Under the pieces are notes generated by a model, which saw nothing but the letters and a program-made list of their open reading frames with translations, had not been told where the DNA came from and searched no databases. From positions 186,001 to 250,000 of the forward strand of contig NC_090770.1 of assembly GCF_001761485.1 (NCBI RefSeq): a DNA stretch of 64,000 bases, read 5' to 3'. Source of the stretch: Yarrowia lipolytica (Eukaryota > Ascomycota > Dipodascomycetes > Dipodascales). Positions 50,549 to 61,059 of the stretch are shown here, piece after piece. Position 1 is the stretch's first letter; each line of letters opens with the position of its first letter. Position numbers and translations under genes: made by a program.

Positions 50549-52105
50549 ATGTTCTTTTCGACTGCGCTCTTCCAACACCAACCAGGGCTGTCTACGGTAT
50601 GGCTTCTAGCCACGGTCAACAAGTCGCTCCATCGTCGAGAAGTGATGGAGCTACAAATCAACCACATTTGCAAGGAAATCTCGTCTCCAGCTCATCCCAT
50701 GGCGTTACGACTGTCTTCACAGCTCATGTACGGCACAGTTGTGGCCATGCATCGCCAGTCCTCCTCGCTACAAGCAGACGCAATCAACTTGCGCAACAGA
50801 CTCAGCTTTGCTCCTCTGGCTCCCAGATCAATTGACCTTCCCCAGAGACGTCCTGCCCGTCAGTCGCTGGTTCTGGAGGACGCGGCAGTTCTGGCCCCTC
50901 CGCCTCTGCCTGAGATTGCAGGGGTGCCGATTTCAGGTCTCTCGGAACTCAACCTGCCCGAGCTCATTACACCTGAAATATCTTGGGCGTTCGACGACGA
51001 TGATGAGCTCGGTGATCTGGACATGTCCTTCGACGACAACGGCTTGCTGACCGACAATCTCAACATTGACGACTTTGTGGTAGACGATGAGCTAAACATT
51101 GATCTCAGCTCCGACTACGTTCCTCCAAGCGACCCAGGAGTAATGACTCCTCGGACCCCTCGTTCTCCCCACACCCCCCTGCACAGCTCCCCGTTCATGC
51201 GCCATGAAATCATGCAAGTTGACGACCTGGCCACAATCCAGGAAGCCACACAGACCCCGGCTGGGTCTCGAAGAAAACGAGTAAGGGCAGCTGTCATGGA
51301 CGAGGAAATATCGCTCAAGATGGCAGATATCCGCAGCTTCAGAGACAATTACCTGGAAAACATGGAGTTACAGAAGCAAGACAGGCGGCCTCGACGCAAG
51401 CGACGAAAGGGCAAGTTTGGGCAATGGAAGGAGTCCGTTTTGAACCAATGCGAGAGTGATCCAATCTTACTGCTTGAAGACGAGATCCGAGAGATGCTTA
51501 CCGAACCTGTCGCTCCCCGACGTCCCACCAGACCGAGTGCTGACGTTCCTGTCGAGCTGGAAACAGGTAGAGCAGGTACTTCTGCACAAAACACCCCTGC
51601 TAGCATTGAAATTGCACGACGAGGCTCTGCTGCCACATCTCCTTGGAGTGACCAAGGAGAAGCTCGAATTCTGGGGACATCGGGCTTATTTGGTTCTCGA
51701 ATGAGTGGGTCAGCCGGCGGCACCCCCGGGTCAGGAAGAGCTCGTCATAGTCGTCGAGGAGGCGTGCACTCTAGATCAGGATCGTTTGGCGACATTGATT
51801 TCCTCGACGAGTATCCCGACCCCTATTTTCCAGACGATATTCCTGGCGATGACGAGTACAACATGTTGTCTGGAACGTCTATTGCTGCTCACGAGGCCCA
51901 AGAGTTCCTGTTTCATCTAATGAGTGTATGTCAGGGAAAGACGTCGTTCGAGGCAATTCTTCCCTCTACTTCATCGGATGGTGTCCCTAACGATCGGGCT
52001 ACTGCTGCCACTTCGTTTGCCAAGGCCTTAGATCTTGCCACAAAGGGGATCATCAAGCTAAGCGGAGGAGGCAAGCCGCAAAATGTGTTTGTGGAATTGA
52101 CATGA
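50549..52105 (+). CDS. REC8: Rec8-type alpha-kleisin (meiotic cohesin subunit)
   Basis: 518 residues. Residues 1-95 are the Rad21/Rec8 N-terminal domain: MFFSTALFQHQPGLSTVWLLAT (the MFy...L...GpLa.iWLAA motif), then a KSLHRREVMELQINHICKEI helix and PMALRLSSQLMYGTVVAMHRQ, close to PLALRLSSNLMIGVTRVW in fission yeast Rec8. Residues about 445-518 are the winged-helix C-terminus that binds Smc1 (EAQEFLFHLMSVCQGKTSFEAILP...ATSFAKALDLATKGIIKLSG). The middle is acidic and disordered, with a basic patch (RRPRRKRRKGK) and likely phosphorylation and separase sites. The kleisin closes the Smc1-Smc3 ring. The N-terminal details favour Rec8 over mitotic Scc1; the other kleisin is expected elsewhere. An ACGCGA lies at about 50493. 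Confidence 0.75.
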   Translation: MFFSTALFQHQPGLSTVWLLATVNKSLHRREVMELQINHICKEISSPAHPMALRLSSQLMYGTVVAMHRQSSSLQADAINLRNRLSFAPLAPRSIDLPQRRPARQSLVLEDAAVLAPPPLPEIAGVPISGLSELNLPELITPEISWAFDDDDELGDLDMSFDDNGLLTDNLNIDDFVVDDELNIDLSSDYVPPSDPGVMTPRTPRSPHTPLHSSPFMRHEIMQVDDLATIQEATQTPAGSRRKRVRAAVMDEEISLKMADIRSFRDNYLENMELQKQDRRPRRKRRKGKFGQWKESVLNQCESDPILLLEDEIREMLTEPVAPRRPTRPSADVPVELETGRAGTSAQNTPASIEIARRGSAATSPWSDQGEARILGTSGLFGSRMSGSAGGTPGSGRARHSRRGGVHSRSGSFGDIDFLDEYPDPYFPDDIPGDDEYNMLSGTSIAAHEAQEFLFHLMSVCQGKTSFEAILPSTSSDGVPNDRATAATSFAKALDLATKGIIKLSGGGKPQNVFVELT

Positions 52106-53452
52106 GGGTTTATAGTGTTTGATTATATCTGGATTAATACTGTTGGTGTATGTGGGTGATTGCTGCAGCTTGGTTTATCCTGGTCATTTCGTTGTCCTTT
52201 CAGAAAACTCGATGAATGGGTTGCCACTTTACCACTAACGAGCCAACAGGAGAAACATCTACAATTATTCTGCTGATGTTTCAATTCTGTTAACAATTCG
52301 TGAGTACGAGTCCGATAACTGTACAATTAGTTGTCACTTCACTTAACAGTGTAGTTGACAAGCTAACTGTAGATTTCTCAACAGGATTTGGTCTATACTG
52401 ACCGTCATACCTGAGCATCTGCACAAGAGAATACCAAACAAGTCTGCTAATCCGATCGGGATCTCTTTAGTATCAATTAAACACTGTTGCACTGCTCGAT
52501 GTAACGACTTCTTTCATCTCTGGTCAACACATGGAGATGACAGTCAACATCTGTTATGATGTCGCCATCAATGCCCGCAATCGACTCTCGACAGTCTCCA
52601 ATGTTTGAGGGCATGGTATACTTAGTTGAAGAACTGATTATGTGGAGTATACTACACAATTGAAGGAGGTGATGGAACTAGTACTGCACGTAAACACATC
52701 CACCCTCCGGCACCCCAGCTAGAAACCTAGACCATGATGTACACAATGCCATAGGGATGAATAGGCTGCCATGGGGACGAAAAAGACCACTCTTCTAATG
52801 ACTTTGATTAACAGCAACTACTGTACATACGGTACTGTACTCTACCTTTACTGCAGTAGCTACCACCACCTCTGTCTGATGCAGATGGTACTCAATCCTC
52901 GTCTCGAGCGAGACCAGGAAACACCCAAATCCGACTACATTATCCTTTAACATCACAGATCCACTCACTTACTCTTACTCGTACTTCCACTTCTAGTGGG
53001 CGCATCCCTTACATGCCGATCTACATGTCTTGAAATATCGATGGACATGTACCTTCAGTCAAGAGATCACCCTGAAGCAGAATGGTCATCATCCAGATCT
53101 ACGCCCTGGCGACACGGTAATCTGGTAGCCTCCGGTTCGCCTCCCAGTTCGACACTGCTAGCCACCCACCTATCTCGACGCGACTGATCTACACCGCGGC
53201 CATGAAGTGTCGTCGTGATTGAGTTTCGCAGTCGTGTTTCCGTGCAGCAGCCAAGATGCGTTTGGGTTTCGGCTAAGGAGACAGATCTACACAAACACTC
53301 GGTATTGGCAATGATCTACATACCAACGAGATCCTGGATGTGATATATAAGCGTCTCGACGCACCGAAGGGCTTGGCGTTGTTTTTTTGGACGTTGGCGT
53401 TGTTTTTTGGACGTTGCCGATTTTTTGTCATTTACGCTGAGACCCTGTCGCC
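52106..53452. other. Intergenic region between Rec8-like and aspartic protease genes
   Basis: No gene found. A TATATAA at 53344-53350 serves the protease. Frames are short. Confidence 0.45.
53344..53350 (+). promoter_or_regulatory. TATA box of the aspartic protease gene
   Basis: TATATAA 103 bases upstream of the ATG at 53453. Between them is a duplicated segment GGCGTTGTTTTTTTGGACGTT (53382-53417), probably leader sequence. Confidence 0.5.
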
Positions 53453-54680
53453 ATGAAACCAGTCGCACTTCTCACATCCTGTGTGGCTACATTTGCCGTG
53501 CTTAATGGAGCCATTGCGGCCCCTTCAGCCCCCAAAGTGCTCCAGATCCCCGTCACAAAGCACCACGAGTCTGCTGCTGAGGTCAACCGGACCCTCGCTC
53601 TAGCTCGTCGAGACGGAGCGTACACCGAAACGGTCCACAACAAGGAGTTCTGGTACTCCATCTCCATCTCGCTAGGAACACCGGCCCAACAGTTCAACGT
53701 GTTGCTGGACACGGGCTCGTCAGACCTGTGGGTGCTCAGCACGGAAGACTCGACCGACTGCGCTAACGGAGCCTGCGAATTCACAGGCCAGTTCAACGCA
53801 AAGTCGTCTTCTACCTACCACTACCTCAACAGCGACTACAGCATCACGTACGTGACGGGGTCGGCTCATGGAGACTGGGTCACGGACTCGCTTTCGGTCG
53901 GCCCCGTGACTCTCAGCAACTTTCAGTTTGCCGTGGCCGACAAGGCGGTGGGCAATACTGCCATCTTCGGTATCTCTCTGGAGGGATCCGAGTCTCTGAA
54001 CCATGGACAACAGCCCGAGTATCCCAACTTTCCCGTCCAGCTCAAGAACCAGGGCTTCATCGACAGAATAGTCTACTCTCTTTACCTGGAAGATGTCAAT
54101 TCGCCCCAGGGCACTCTTCTACTCGGAGGAATCGACTACGCCAAGTTCCAGGGTCCTCTCAATGTGCTTCAGCTTCAGAACGCCAACGCTTTCCAGGTCG
54201 AGTACCAGGGAGTCGGAATCAACGGAGCTGGGCCCTACGGACAGCCTCACGTGGCGGTTTTGGACTCGGGAACTTCATACACGTTTCTGCCCGATGACAT
54301 CTACTACACCATCTTCGACCAGGTCGGACTATCAAGTCAAGTGAACCAGAACACCGGTCTCAACTACGTCGCATGTAACACACGCGTTACTCTGGCGTTT
54401 GATTTCGGAAATGGAGCCATCATCAATGTCGACTCTAGCGAGCTGGTTCTCAAGCTGAGCGACATTCTTGGTGATCCCCACAACAACCAGTGCGTCTTTG
54501 GAGTCTCATCCAATGACAACACCCACGGTATCACCCTTTTGGGAGACACCTTTCTGCGATCTGCATATGTGGTTTACGACATTGAAAACAAGGAGGTTGG
54601 TATTGCTCAGGCAGTGTATACCAGCAACTCCAACGTTCAGCCCGTCACAGGTGCTCTTGGAGGACAGGGTCAGCAGCAGA

Positions 54681-54712
<32 letters not shown>

Positions 54713-54832
54713 AAGGTCAGGGACAGCAGAGTCAAGGCCAGGGTCAGGGACAATATCCCTGGGATGGACAACCTTTTGGATCAGGTTTCTTCTAATTTTG
54801 AAGCACCAACTCCTGTACTTTTATTCATCTAG
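53453..54832 (+). CDS. Secreted or cell-surface aspartic protease of the yapsin/candidapepsin type
   Basis: 459 residues as read. Signal peptide 1-22 (ending AIAA), a propeptide ending at a dibasic ARR (51-53, a Kex2 site), then a pepsin fold with catalytic D86-TGSS and D271-SGTS, a flap Tyr near 133 (ITYVTG) and NNQCVFG with a Cys. The enzyme would cleave proteins outside the cell or at the wall. After residue 410 is a QGQ-repeat tail. As read, the tail runs into an unrelated basic segment ending at 54832. In the neighbouring frame, from about 54713, the DNA continues the same QGQ repeats, then QYPWDGQPFGSGFF, with a stop at 54793-54795. A missing base in GGTAAGG (expected GGTCAAGG) explains this, so the C-terminus is frameshifted here. 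No GPI tail is visible. Confidence 0.9.
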
Positions 54833-54890
54833 TCCACGGAATCGTAGTACAGTACAGTAATTGTCACTGTAGCAGAGCTCAATCGTGCTG

Positions 54891-56681
54891 TTAAATCCCC
54901 AACTGAGCACTCGCTTTCCTTCTCGTGTAGTCAACAACACCTGAACACATACACCAGGATTGAAACTTGCCATCTCGATACCCTAAAAAATGGACTGATG
55001 GTTCAGGCCATGCCATCTGAGTCTTAACCAGAGTGATGATACCGGTAGCAAGATCCACAATCTCCTGGCCGTATTTGTGTTCTGTGGCGACCAAATGGCT
55101 CGAATCACGTGTGTCACTGCCTTGTGCAAAGACATTTTTCTTTGAGAAGCCCGTGATAGCACCATCGGCATTATAATACACCTTTTCTGGCGTTTCGAGG
55201 TCGATGAATGTCGGAACGAGACTTGTATCTCCCACTGTCCACCAAACGAGTCCGTTGTAAAAGGCCTGTGGCCGTGCTCTGAGTGCTTTGGCATATCGCA
55301 CCATTTTTCTTCCCTCCAAGTCGGCCAAGTTGAAGTAGAATCCCTCTCTAGACACATACATGTTGCCAAAGTGGTAATGTGAGTCTTGTCTGGTGTACCA
55401 AAAGTAGTCCTGATGGTGTGCAAGATCCCGGGGAAACATAAGAACGTGATCGGTCACCATGTACACCGACACCATCGTTCTTCCAATGTAAATGTCCTCA
55501 ATACAGTCTTCATCGTCGATAAGCCAAGTGGGTAGGGTAATAACGATATCGCGAAACCTCAAAGTTGAAATTGTTTCACCCACCGAGACGACTTCATAAG
55601 GCTCCTCATATCTTCTCGATTCCATTGTCCAGGGATCCACTACTAGCCTAGCTTGGTCATTATCGATATGCACATGTTCACAAGTTGAAATGCCGCATCC
55701 ACAGTCGTCCAGAATCGATGTGAAGTCTGACGGCAGATTTTCGTCTTCGAAAAGTTCTAAACTCACCATCGTTTTCCTCGGTGCGTTTGGTTTCGTCACC
55801 TTGATGGTGTCAATGTTGTCTGTAGTGTGCCACTTGTCGCTTTTCAGTCGACCCACTAAGAGGAGGGCGCAATCTTGCCAGGTCTTCATCTCTCCATCTC
55901 CAGGCTTCATCCAGGGGTTTCGTTGTCTCAGCTTTGTTCTCAAAATGCTATCAGACTGTTGGAAGATGGTGTACCATTTTGACGACACTTGTCGTATAGC
56001 AACACATGTCTCCAGGTCTACGCGAGCATAGATCATTGTCATAATCTCTGGAGGAAGAAACCTCGTCTCGGTTGGACGAGAAGCTATATCTTTGAGTACA
56101 ACTTGCGGTTTCGTACTTGTGACTGGAGAAATGTGCTCGCCAAACTTGCTCTGGTACTTTTGGAAGAACCAGTTCTTGAGCTCTTCACTCTGGTTCCTGA
56201 CAATGTTTTGGAGACCTCCCTGAAACATGACGCTCTCCAAGGATTCCCAGGTCTGCTCAAACTCCTTCATGAGCCCCTCCCACACGAGACACTTCTCCGA
56301 CAATCCCAGCAGTATGCCGATGAGATACTGCTGCTGGGCCCCTTCGTACTCCTTGGGCCTGACCAGATTCCGGAAACCTCGCACGTACTCCATTTGCCGC
56401 TGTTGGTTTAGCACGAGCGAACCGTGCGCCGGTGTGAGTCTCTCCATTATCGCGGCACATTCTCTCGCCAGATCGTCCACAGCCGCGCCGACTTGTTCCT
56501 TGCTGGCGGCAACAGGAACACCGCTCATCTGTATTTCCCCATGCTCGTCTTTCACAAAGTCATGAAACTGAAAGAACTGGAGGTACAGCTTGTGGCCGGT
56601 TTCCATGCGCTTTAACCACTCCGATTCTATGCTCTGCCTGAGGTCATCCCATTGTCTATCACATTCTTCGCGGGTATCCAT
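54891..56681 (-). CDS. F-box protein of unknown target, lineage-specific type
   Basis: 596 residues from an ATG at 56679-56681. Residues 1-195 are helical and charged. The F-box is at about 207-242: TRFLPPEIMTMIYARVDLETCVAIRQVSSKWYTIFQ, with the LP.E...I hallmark. Residues 250-596 are beta-rich with recurring W/Y-containing strands (PTWLIDDED, YFWYTRQDSHYHF, LVWWTVGD), a possible propeller-like receptor. The F-box would bind Skp1 in an SCF ubiquitin ligase; the substrate is unknown. It resembles the F-box protein at 1398-2822 in architecture, with no strong residue identity by eye. It ends 58 bases before the as-read end of the convergent protease gene. Confidence 0.75.
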   Translation of the reverse strand: MDTREECDRQWDDLRQSIESEWLKRMETGHKLYLQFFQFHDFVKDEHGEIQMSGVPVAASKEQVGAAVDDLARECAAIMERLTPAHGSLVLNQQRQMEYVRGFRNLVRPKEYEGAQQQYLIGILLGLSEKCLVWEGLMKEFEQTWESLESVMFQGGLQNIVRNQSEELKNWFFQKYQSKFGEHISPVTSTKPQVVLKDIASRPTETRFLPPEIMTMIYARVDLETCVAIRQVSSKWYTIFQQSDSILRTKLRQRNPWMKPGDGEMKTWQDCALLLVGRLKSDKWHTTDNIDTIKVTKPNAPRKTMVSLELFEDENLPSDFTSILDDCGCGISTCEHVHIDNDQARLVVDPWTMESRRYEEPYEVVSVGETISTLRFRDIVITLPTWLIDDEDCIEDIYIGRTMVSVYMVTDHVLMFPRDLAHHQDYFWYTRQDSHYHFGNMYVSREGFYFNLADLEGRKMVRYAKALRARPQAFYNGLVWWTVGDTSLVPTFIDLETPEKVYYNADGAITGFSKKNVFAQGSDTRDSSHLVATEHKYGQEIVDLATGIITLVKTQMAWPEPSVHFLGYRDGKFQSWCMCSGVVDYTRRKASAQLGI

Positions 56682-57395
56682 GATGAGGAAATAGGAGGAG
56701 ATAAGCAGAGGAGAGTAGGTGAGGAAGAGAGCAGGAGGGAGAGGTTTTCTTTCAGTTCGATCATTATCTCGGAGTCCATTTAATCTTAACTTTACACGCG
56801 ACTGAAATTTGGAATTTGAAATTTGACATTTGAAATTTGATCTTTGGAAGTTGAGAGGATACGGAGATCACTGGAGTACGGATACAAGCGATATATCAAT
56901 GGTGTCGAATTGTCACGGTTGAACTCAGAGATTTTTGTTGACTTTTGTTCTATTTGATCAAGCACAAATGTCAGTTTTGGTAGTGGTTGGGTTGTAATGG
57001 TATCGCACAGTATCCTAGGGGAGCGTTGTTGACCTGCTTTGATGACCTGTACCAATCTCATCCTCACTCTCATTATTAATCAACTTTCTCACTGGCGATG
57101 TGCAGTATTGCACCCTTCTCGAATCTCACCAGCTCTTCTCATTTTCTCAGCTCTTCTCAGCCCTTTTCAGCTCTTCTTCAGCTTTTCTCAGCTCTTCTCA
57201 CTCTTTCTCAGCTCTTTCAGCTCTTCTCACTCTTCTCAGCTTTTCTCAGCTTTTCAGCTCTTCCCAGCTCTTCTCACCCACTCTCATCACGTCCAAGGGT
57301 GCCGAAAGTTTCTTACAATCACCCTTCAATAGATATAATACAATATATACAAAAACCAATGTCTACCTCCTCCTCATAAATAATCACCCGGATCA
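56682..57395. other. Intergenic region with polypyrimidine repeat
   Basis: Promoter of the F-box gene on the left and the 3' flank of the SDR gene on the right. Duplicated TTTGAAATTTGA words occur near 56811-56840. No gene is seen. Confidence 0.45.
57117..57285. repeat. Polypyrimidine array of TTCTCAGCTC units
   Basis: About 170 bases made of variably sized TCAGCTCTTCTCA / TTTTCTCAGC units, pyrimidine-only apart from regular AG pairs. It could extend into the SDR 3' UTR. Confidence 0.85.
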
Positions 57396-58370
57396 TCACA
57401 TGTATGTCCCCTTTGTCTCGTCGTGCTCCAGTTTGATCTTCTGATTCATGTGGTTCCCATATCCCACGTGTTCTGGCTCAAGCAGGTCGAAATCGCAGCT
57501 GTAACTGACCTCCATCATGTCGTCCAGTTCCTCAGCCTCCCGTTGAATCTGCTCCTTGACAGCCGTAATGGAATCACTGCCTATCACAAACCGATGCGGA
57601 GGATTGGGGTTGCACGCTATGGAGATGACTCCATGGACAATGTCGGTGATCGCTTGTTGTGGATAAATGTCTTCGCGAACTATAATGTTACGCAATCGCG
57701 TAACATGTTCCGACGTCTGCTCATCTTCGGTCATAACCACCCCCTGTGTGAAAAGAGACGCTTCAAGAGGAGCAATAATGTTTGTGATTTTGATGCCGAA
57801 TCGCGACACTTCTAACGCCAGCGATTCACAAAAGCCGCTCAGGGCCCGATTGGCGGCACACAGCAACGACAGACCTGGGATGGCTAAACTGGCGGTGGAG
57901 TCCATGATGTTGATGATATGGCCCTGGAGCTGGCGCCGAAAGTGCGGCAGAATCGCCTTGATGACGTTCACGTGATGGAAGAAGTTGCTCTCAAACTGCT
58001 CGTTCACCTGCCAGTTCTCGTACCGCGACGCTTCTCCCAGAACCATGGTGTGACTGCAGTTGACCAGCACGTCTACTGTGGGGCGTCGGTTGAAGGCATC
58101 GGAAAAGGCCATTTGGCACGAGGTCGAGTTGGCCGGGTCAATTTCGACGAACGACAGAGAGTTGTTGGAGCCGTGTTTACTCAGCAGAAGTTGCAGGTTG
58201 TCTTGAGATGTGGTTTCCCCCACCTCCAGATTGCCCAGACCCTTGTTGATTCCTCCGATCACCACGTTGTTGTCATGTAGTACGCGCTGTGCAATTTCGA
58301 CGCCCACCTGCGTGTTTATGTTGCAGATAAACCACACCTGCGCCTTGGGCCCGTTGTCTACCTTTTTCAT
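57396..58370 (-). CDS. Short-chain dehydrogenase/reductase fold protein lacking catalytic residues
   Basis: 324 residues from the ATG at 58368-58370; the open frame starts earlier at a TTG. Rossmann-fold features: VWFICNINTQVGVEIAQRVL at the nucleotide site, where TGxxxGxG is expected; VDVLVNCSH at the NNAG position; GHIINIMDSTASLAIPG with the catalytic-type Ser; FCESLALEVSRFGIKITNI after the active site. The expected Y-x-x-x-K is replaced: the segment GLSLLCAANRAL has Leu at the Tyr position and Asn at the Lys position. The glycine-rich motif is also degenerate. The fold is therefore kept but classical catalysis is unlikely, suggesting a binding or regulatory role. No signal peptide or membrane segment. 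C-terminal tail of about 60 charged residues. Confidence 0.82.
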   Translation of the reverse strand: MKKVDNGPKAQVWFICNINTQVGVEIAQRVLHDNNVVIGGINKGLGNLEVGETTSQDNLQLLLSKHGSNNSLSFVEIDPANSTSCQMAFSDAFNRRPTVDVLVNCSHTMVLGEASRYENWQVNEQFESNFFHHVNVIKAILPHFRRQLQGHIINIMDSTASLAIPGLSLLCAANRALSGFCESLALEVSRFGIKITNIIAPLEASLFTQGVVMTEDEQTSEHVTRLRNIIVREDIYPQQAITDIVHGVISIACNPNPPHRFVIGSDSITAVKEQIQREAEELDDMMEVSYSCDFDLLEPEHVGYGNHMNQKIKLEHDETKGTYM

Positions 58371-59094
58371 CGGGTGGTATCGGAGTGATGAGATCAAGTG
58401 TGTAGATCAAGTGTGGAGATCGAAAATGTGGGGTCCGAACTTTGTCCGGGTTGCATTGTTGAGCCGCAGGGTCGTAGAGATGAGATGAGATGGATGACAT
58501 GTGAACCAAAAACATATCACCGCGTCATGAAAAGGGCCGTTAAACGGAGTCTGAAGGTCACAAAGCAGGAAATTAGACATAATGTACATTGTCACGTGAT
58601 TCCCTGCAATCCAGTCGTTATTGGTCTACGAACATGCGGTTTTCTGCTCTGGGTGAGCTGTCTGCTCTTAACCAACATCTAAGTAAACTAGAGCATAGTG
58701 TTAACTGTGGTTTAGAGAATACAAATGTGTTCAGCTAAAAATGAGATAAATATAAACCTTTTCTTAACTAATTATCAACAAAACAACAGGGAGGATCGCA
58801 ACGGACCATCACAAGACGTAACACAAGTAACAGTGCCAATGCTTCATCTACAATTATAGGCGTTTAGAGGTGTACGATAAAGTCCCTATGTAGGTCTGGA
58901 CAGATTCCCATGGATCTCAAGACATACCAACCTGCCTCATATTCGTCAATTTTTCGATTACTGTATATACGTGTTGAAAACGATCTGAGAGAAACACGTG
59001 CATTGGAAGCACACAGCACTGGAAGCACTTATTCTATGATCTGATGACGCCTTTTCTCTGATGACGCTTCTTCTCTGCCAATGTCCGCACTCTC
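58371..59094. other. Intergenic region between SDR-like and RFC3 genes
   Basis: A TCACGTGA box at about 58591, some 220 bases upstream of the SDR-like gene. No gene is called. Confidence 0.45.
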
Positions 59095-60171
59095 TTAAAC
59101 CTCCAACTCCATAGAGTCCTTAATAACACCGATAGCAGCACTGGTCTGGATCTTCTCGGAGCCTCCGTTGGCCAACCGGTACTCAATGTCGGCAAGCTTG
59201 GACAAGAGTGCAATCTTGGTCTTCTCCTTCAGATTGAGTGCCATCAGTTCAGCGGACAGCTTCTCCAGAATGTCCACCAGTGCCAGACCTCGTTCTCGTT
59301 TCAGAGTGGAAACGGTGTCGTAAGCTGTGGTCCAGTCGTCGTTCAGGATCGAAGTCAGAATGGTGTCAATGTCTGCTGGGTCAGGCGACCCAACACACAA
59401 GTATACTTGTGAAAGAGTGATTGTGTCCTTTCCAGGGTGCTCCAGACCCGTGTGGCACGCCTGCAGCACGTTGAGAGCCCGTCTCATGTCTCCCTTGGAC
59501 AGCTCCAGCAGCGCTGCCTTGGCGTCGGGCGCAATCTTGACCTTTTCCGCGTCAATGACCTGCATGATTCGTTTGTCGATGGCTGCCTCGGGCAAAGGGC
59601 TGAATCGGAACCGTGTGCATCGCGATAGCAGCGCGGGGTTCAGCTTGTGTGTGTAGTTGGCGAGAATGCAAAATCGGGTATGGGTGGTGTACTGCTCAAT
59701 GACTCGTCGCAGGGCGTTCTGAGCCACGTTGGTCATGGCATCTGCCTCGTCCAGAATGACCAGTTTGAAGTTGGATCGCGCATTCTCTTCGCCACCACGC
59801 TGGAAAATCTGCCGCGAGCTGGCAAACACCTTGATCTGGTCTCGCACCACGTCGATTCCTCTGTCGTCGGACGCGTTGAGCTCCAGCACCATGCTCTTGT
59901 AGCTGGGTCCGTAGATCTCTCGCGCCACCGCAAGAATGGTGGACGTTTTTCCGGTACCGGGAGGACCGTAAAACAGCAGATGCGGGAACTTTTTGTTGGC
60001 CAGCAACTTTTTGAGCGTGGTCACTACTCCCTCGTGGCCTGTAACATCGTCCAGAGTGTCGGGTCGGTACTTTTCGACCCAGGGCAGATGATCCTTTCCG
60101 GGCTTGATGGTGTCGACAGCAATTTCCTTGCCCTTTCGCGATTCCTCGAATCCCTCCATGTTAGCGGACAT
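59095..60171 (-). CDS. RFC3: Replication factor C subunit 3 (clamp loader ATPase)
   Basis: 358 residues from an ATG at 60169-60171; yeast Rfc3 has 340. Walker A GPPGTGKT at 69-76, the ASDDRGIDVVRDQIK motif at 100-114, Walker B LDEADAMT at 140-147, the NALRRVIEQYT helix and the SRC arginine finger at 183-185 define an RFC small subunit. FVYLCVGSPDP-like and DIEYRLANGG segments near the end match Rfc3 (human RFC5). In a pentamer it loads PCNA onto primer-template junctions using ATP, and it also works with Rad24 and Ctf18 complexes. A single ACGCGT box lies 39 bases upstream of the ATG, as expected for a G1/S-regulated replication gene. It is divergent from MID1. Confidence 0.95.
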   Translation of the reverse strand: MSANMEGFEESRKGKEIAVDTIKPGKDHLPWVEKYRPDTLDDVTGHEGVVTTLKKLLANKKFPHLLFYGPPGTGKTSTILAVAREIYGPSYKSMVLELNASDDRGIDVVRDQIKVFASSRQIFQRGGEENARSNFKLVILDEADAMTNVAQNALRRVIEQYTTHTRFCILANYTHKLNPALLSRCTRFRFSPLPEAAIDKRIMQVIDAEKVKIAPDAKAALLELSKGDMRRALNVLQACHTGLEHPGKDTITLSQVYLCVGSPDPADIDTILTSILNDDWTTAYDTVSTLKRERGLALVDILEKLSAELMALNLKEKTKIALLSKLADIEYRLANGGSEKIQTSAAIGVIKDSMELEV

Positions 60172-61059
60172 TTTCTGTGTGTGTAGTAGTGTTGATCTGT
60201 GTGTGCTGGACGCGTTTCAATTTGAAGTTTTACATGCATGTGGTGTTTTTTTTTCTTATAATATTTTTAAGCCGGCAGTGAGTAAACGTCAAGTAGGTAC
60301 TGCAGGTGTCGTTGGGAAATAGTTGAGTATCCTTAACACTGGTCGAAGTTTTAAAACCGAATAGAGACGACGGAAATAGTCGAAAAATATAGGAGAAACA
60401 TGACGAATCGAATACTTTCAATAAATAACAGATATTTGTCTCATCCCTCACAATCTGTGTCTCAACTCTCACCATATCCGCCCCATTGGTCGAGATAAAC
60501 GCCTACCCTTTTTTTTCATTCTCGCCCACTATCAGAGACAATCAAGGTTATCGAAATATTGTGACGTCATTGGGTCGGTAAAGCGCGAATATCGGGGACC
60601 GAAACGGCGTAGAAAGGTGTCAAAAACTTGTAACGGAGACTCTAGTTGCTCCATCTAACAGCTATCTCTCCCGAACTCCTGCTATCATCGCGTCGTCTAC
60701 TCGTCAAACTACCGCTGCACACTCTGTTCCCCCAGTATTTTTCATTTTTCAGTCGGAACACCACGTGCGGCTTAAAAACGGTTGTTGGACAAACTCTTTT
60801 TTTTCAAGGAGAGATGGTAAGACATGAAGAAGACAGTACAAGTTGGCGTTGAGAATACGACCTTGTGCATCGAATCGTCCGCACGCTCAGTGGCGCGCCT
60901 GCTTGAGTAAAAAACACCTCGTCTTTACCACGTTATCGGGCAGCTTTGGGTCCGCCCTGTGTAGAGTTACGTAGTTAGCATCCCCAGTGTTGTACAGCCC
61001 GGCACGTGATGTGCACGTAGGCTACCTTGCACCTTTCAGGCTCTTCTCCACCACCCAGC
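60172..61059. other. Divergent promoter region RFC3 / MID1
   Basis: Holds the RFC3 MCB, poly-T/A stretches and CACGTG words at about 60760 and 61003. A short ATG frame at about 60814 runs only 13 codons and is not called. Confidence 0.45.
60210..60215 (-). promoter_or_regulatory. MluI cell-cycle box of RFC3
   Basis: ACGCGT 39 bases upstream of the RFC3 start. Replication genes in yeast are classically driven by MBF through this word. Confidence 0.55.
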
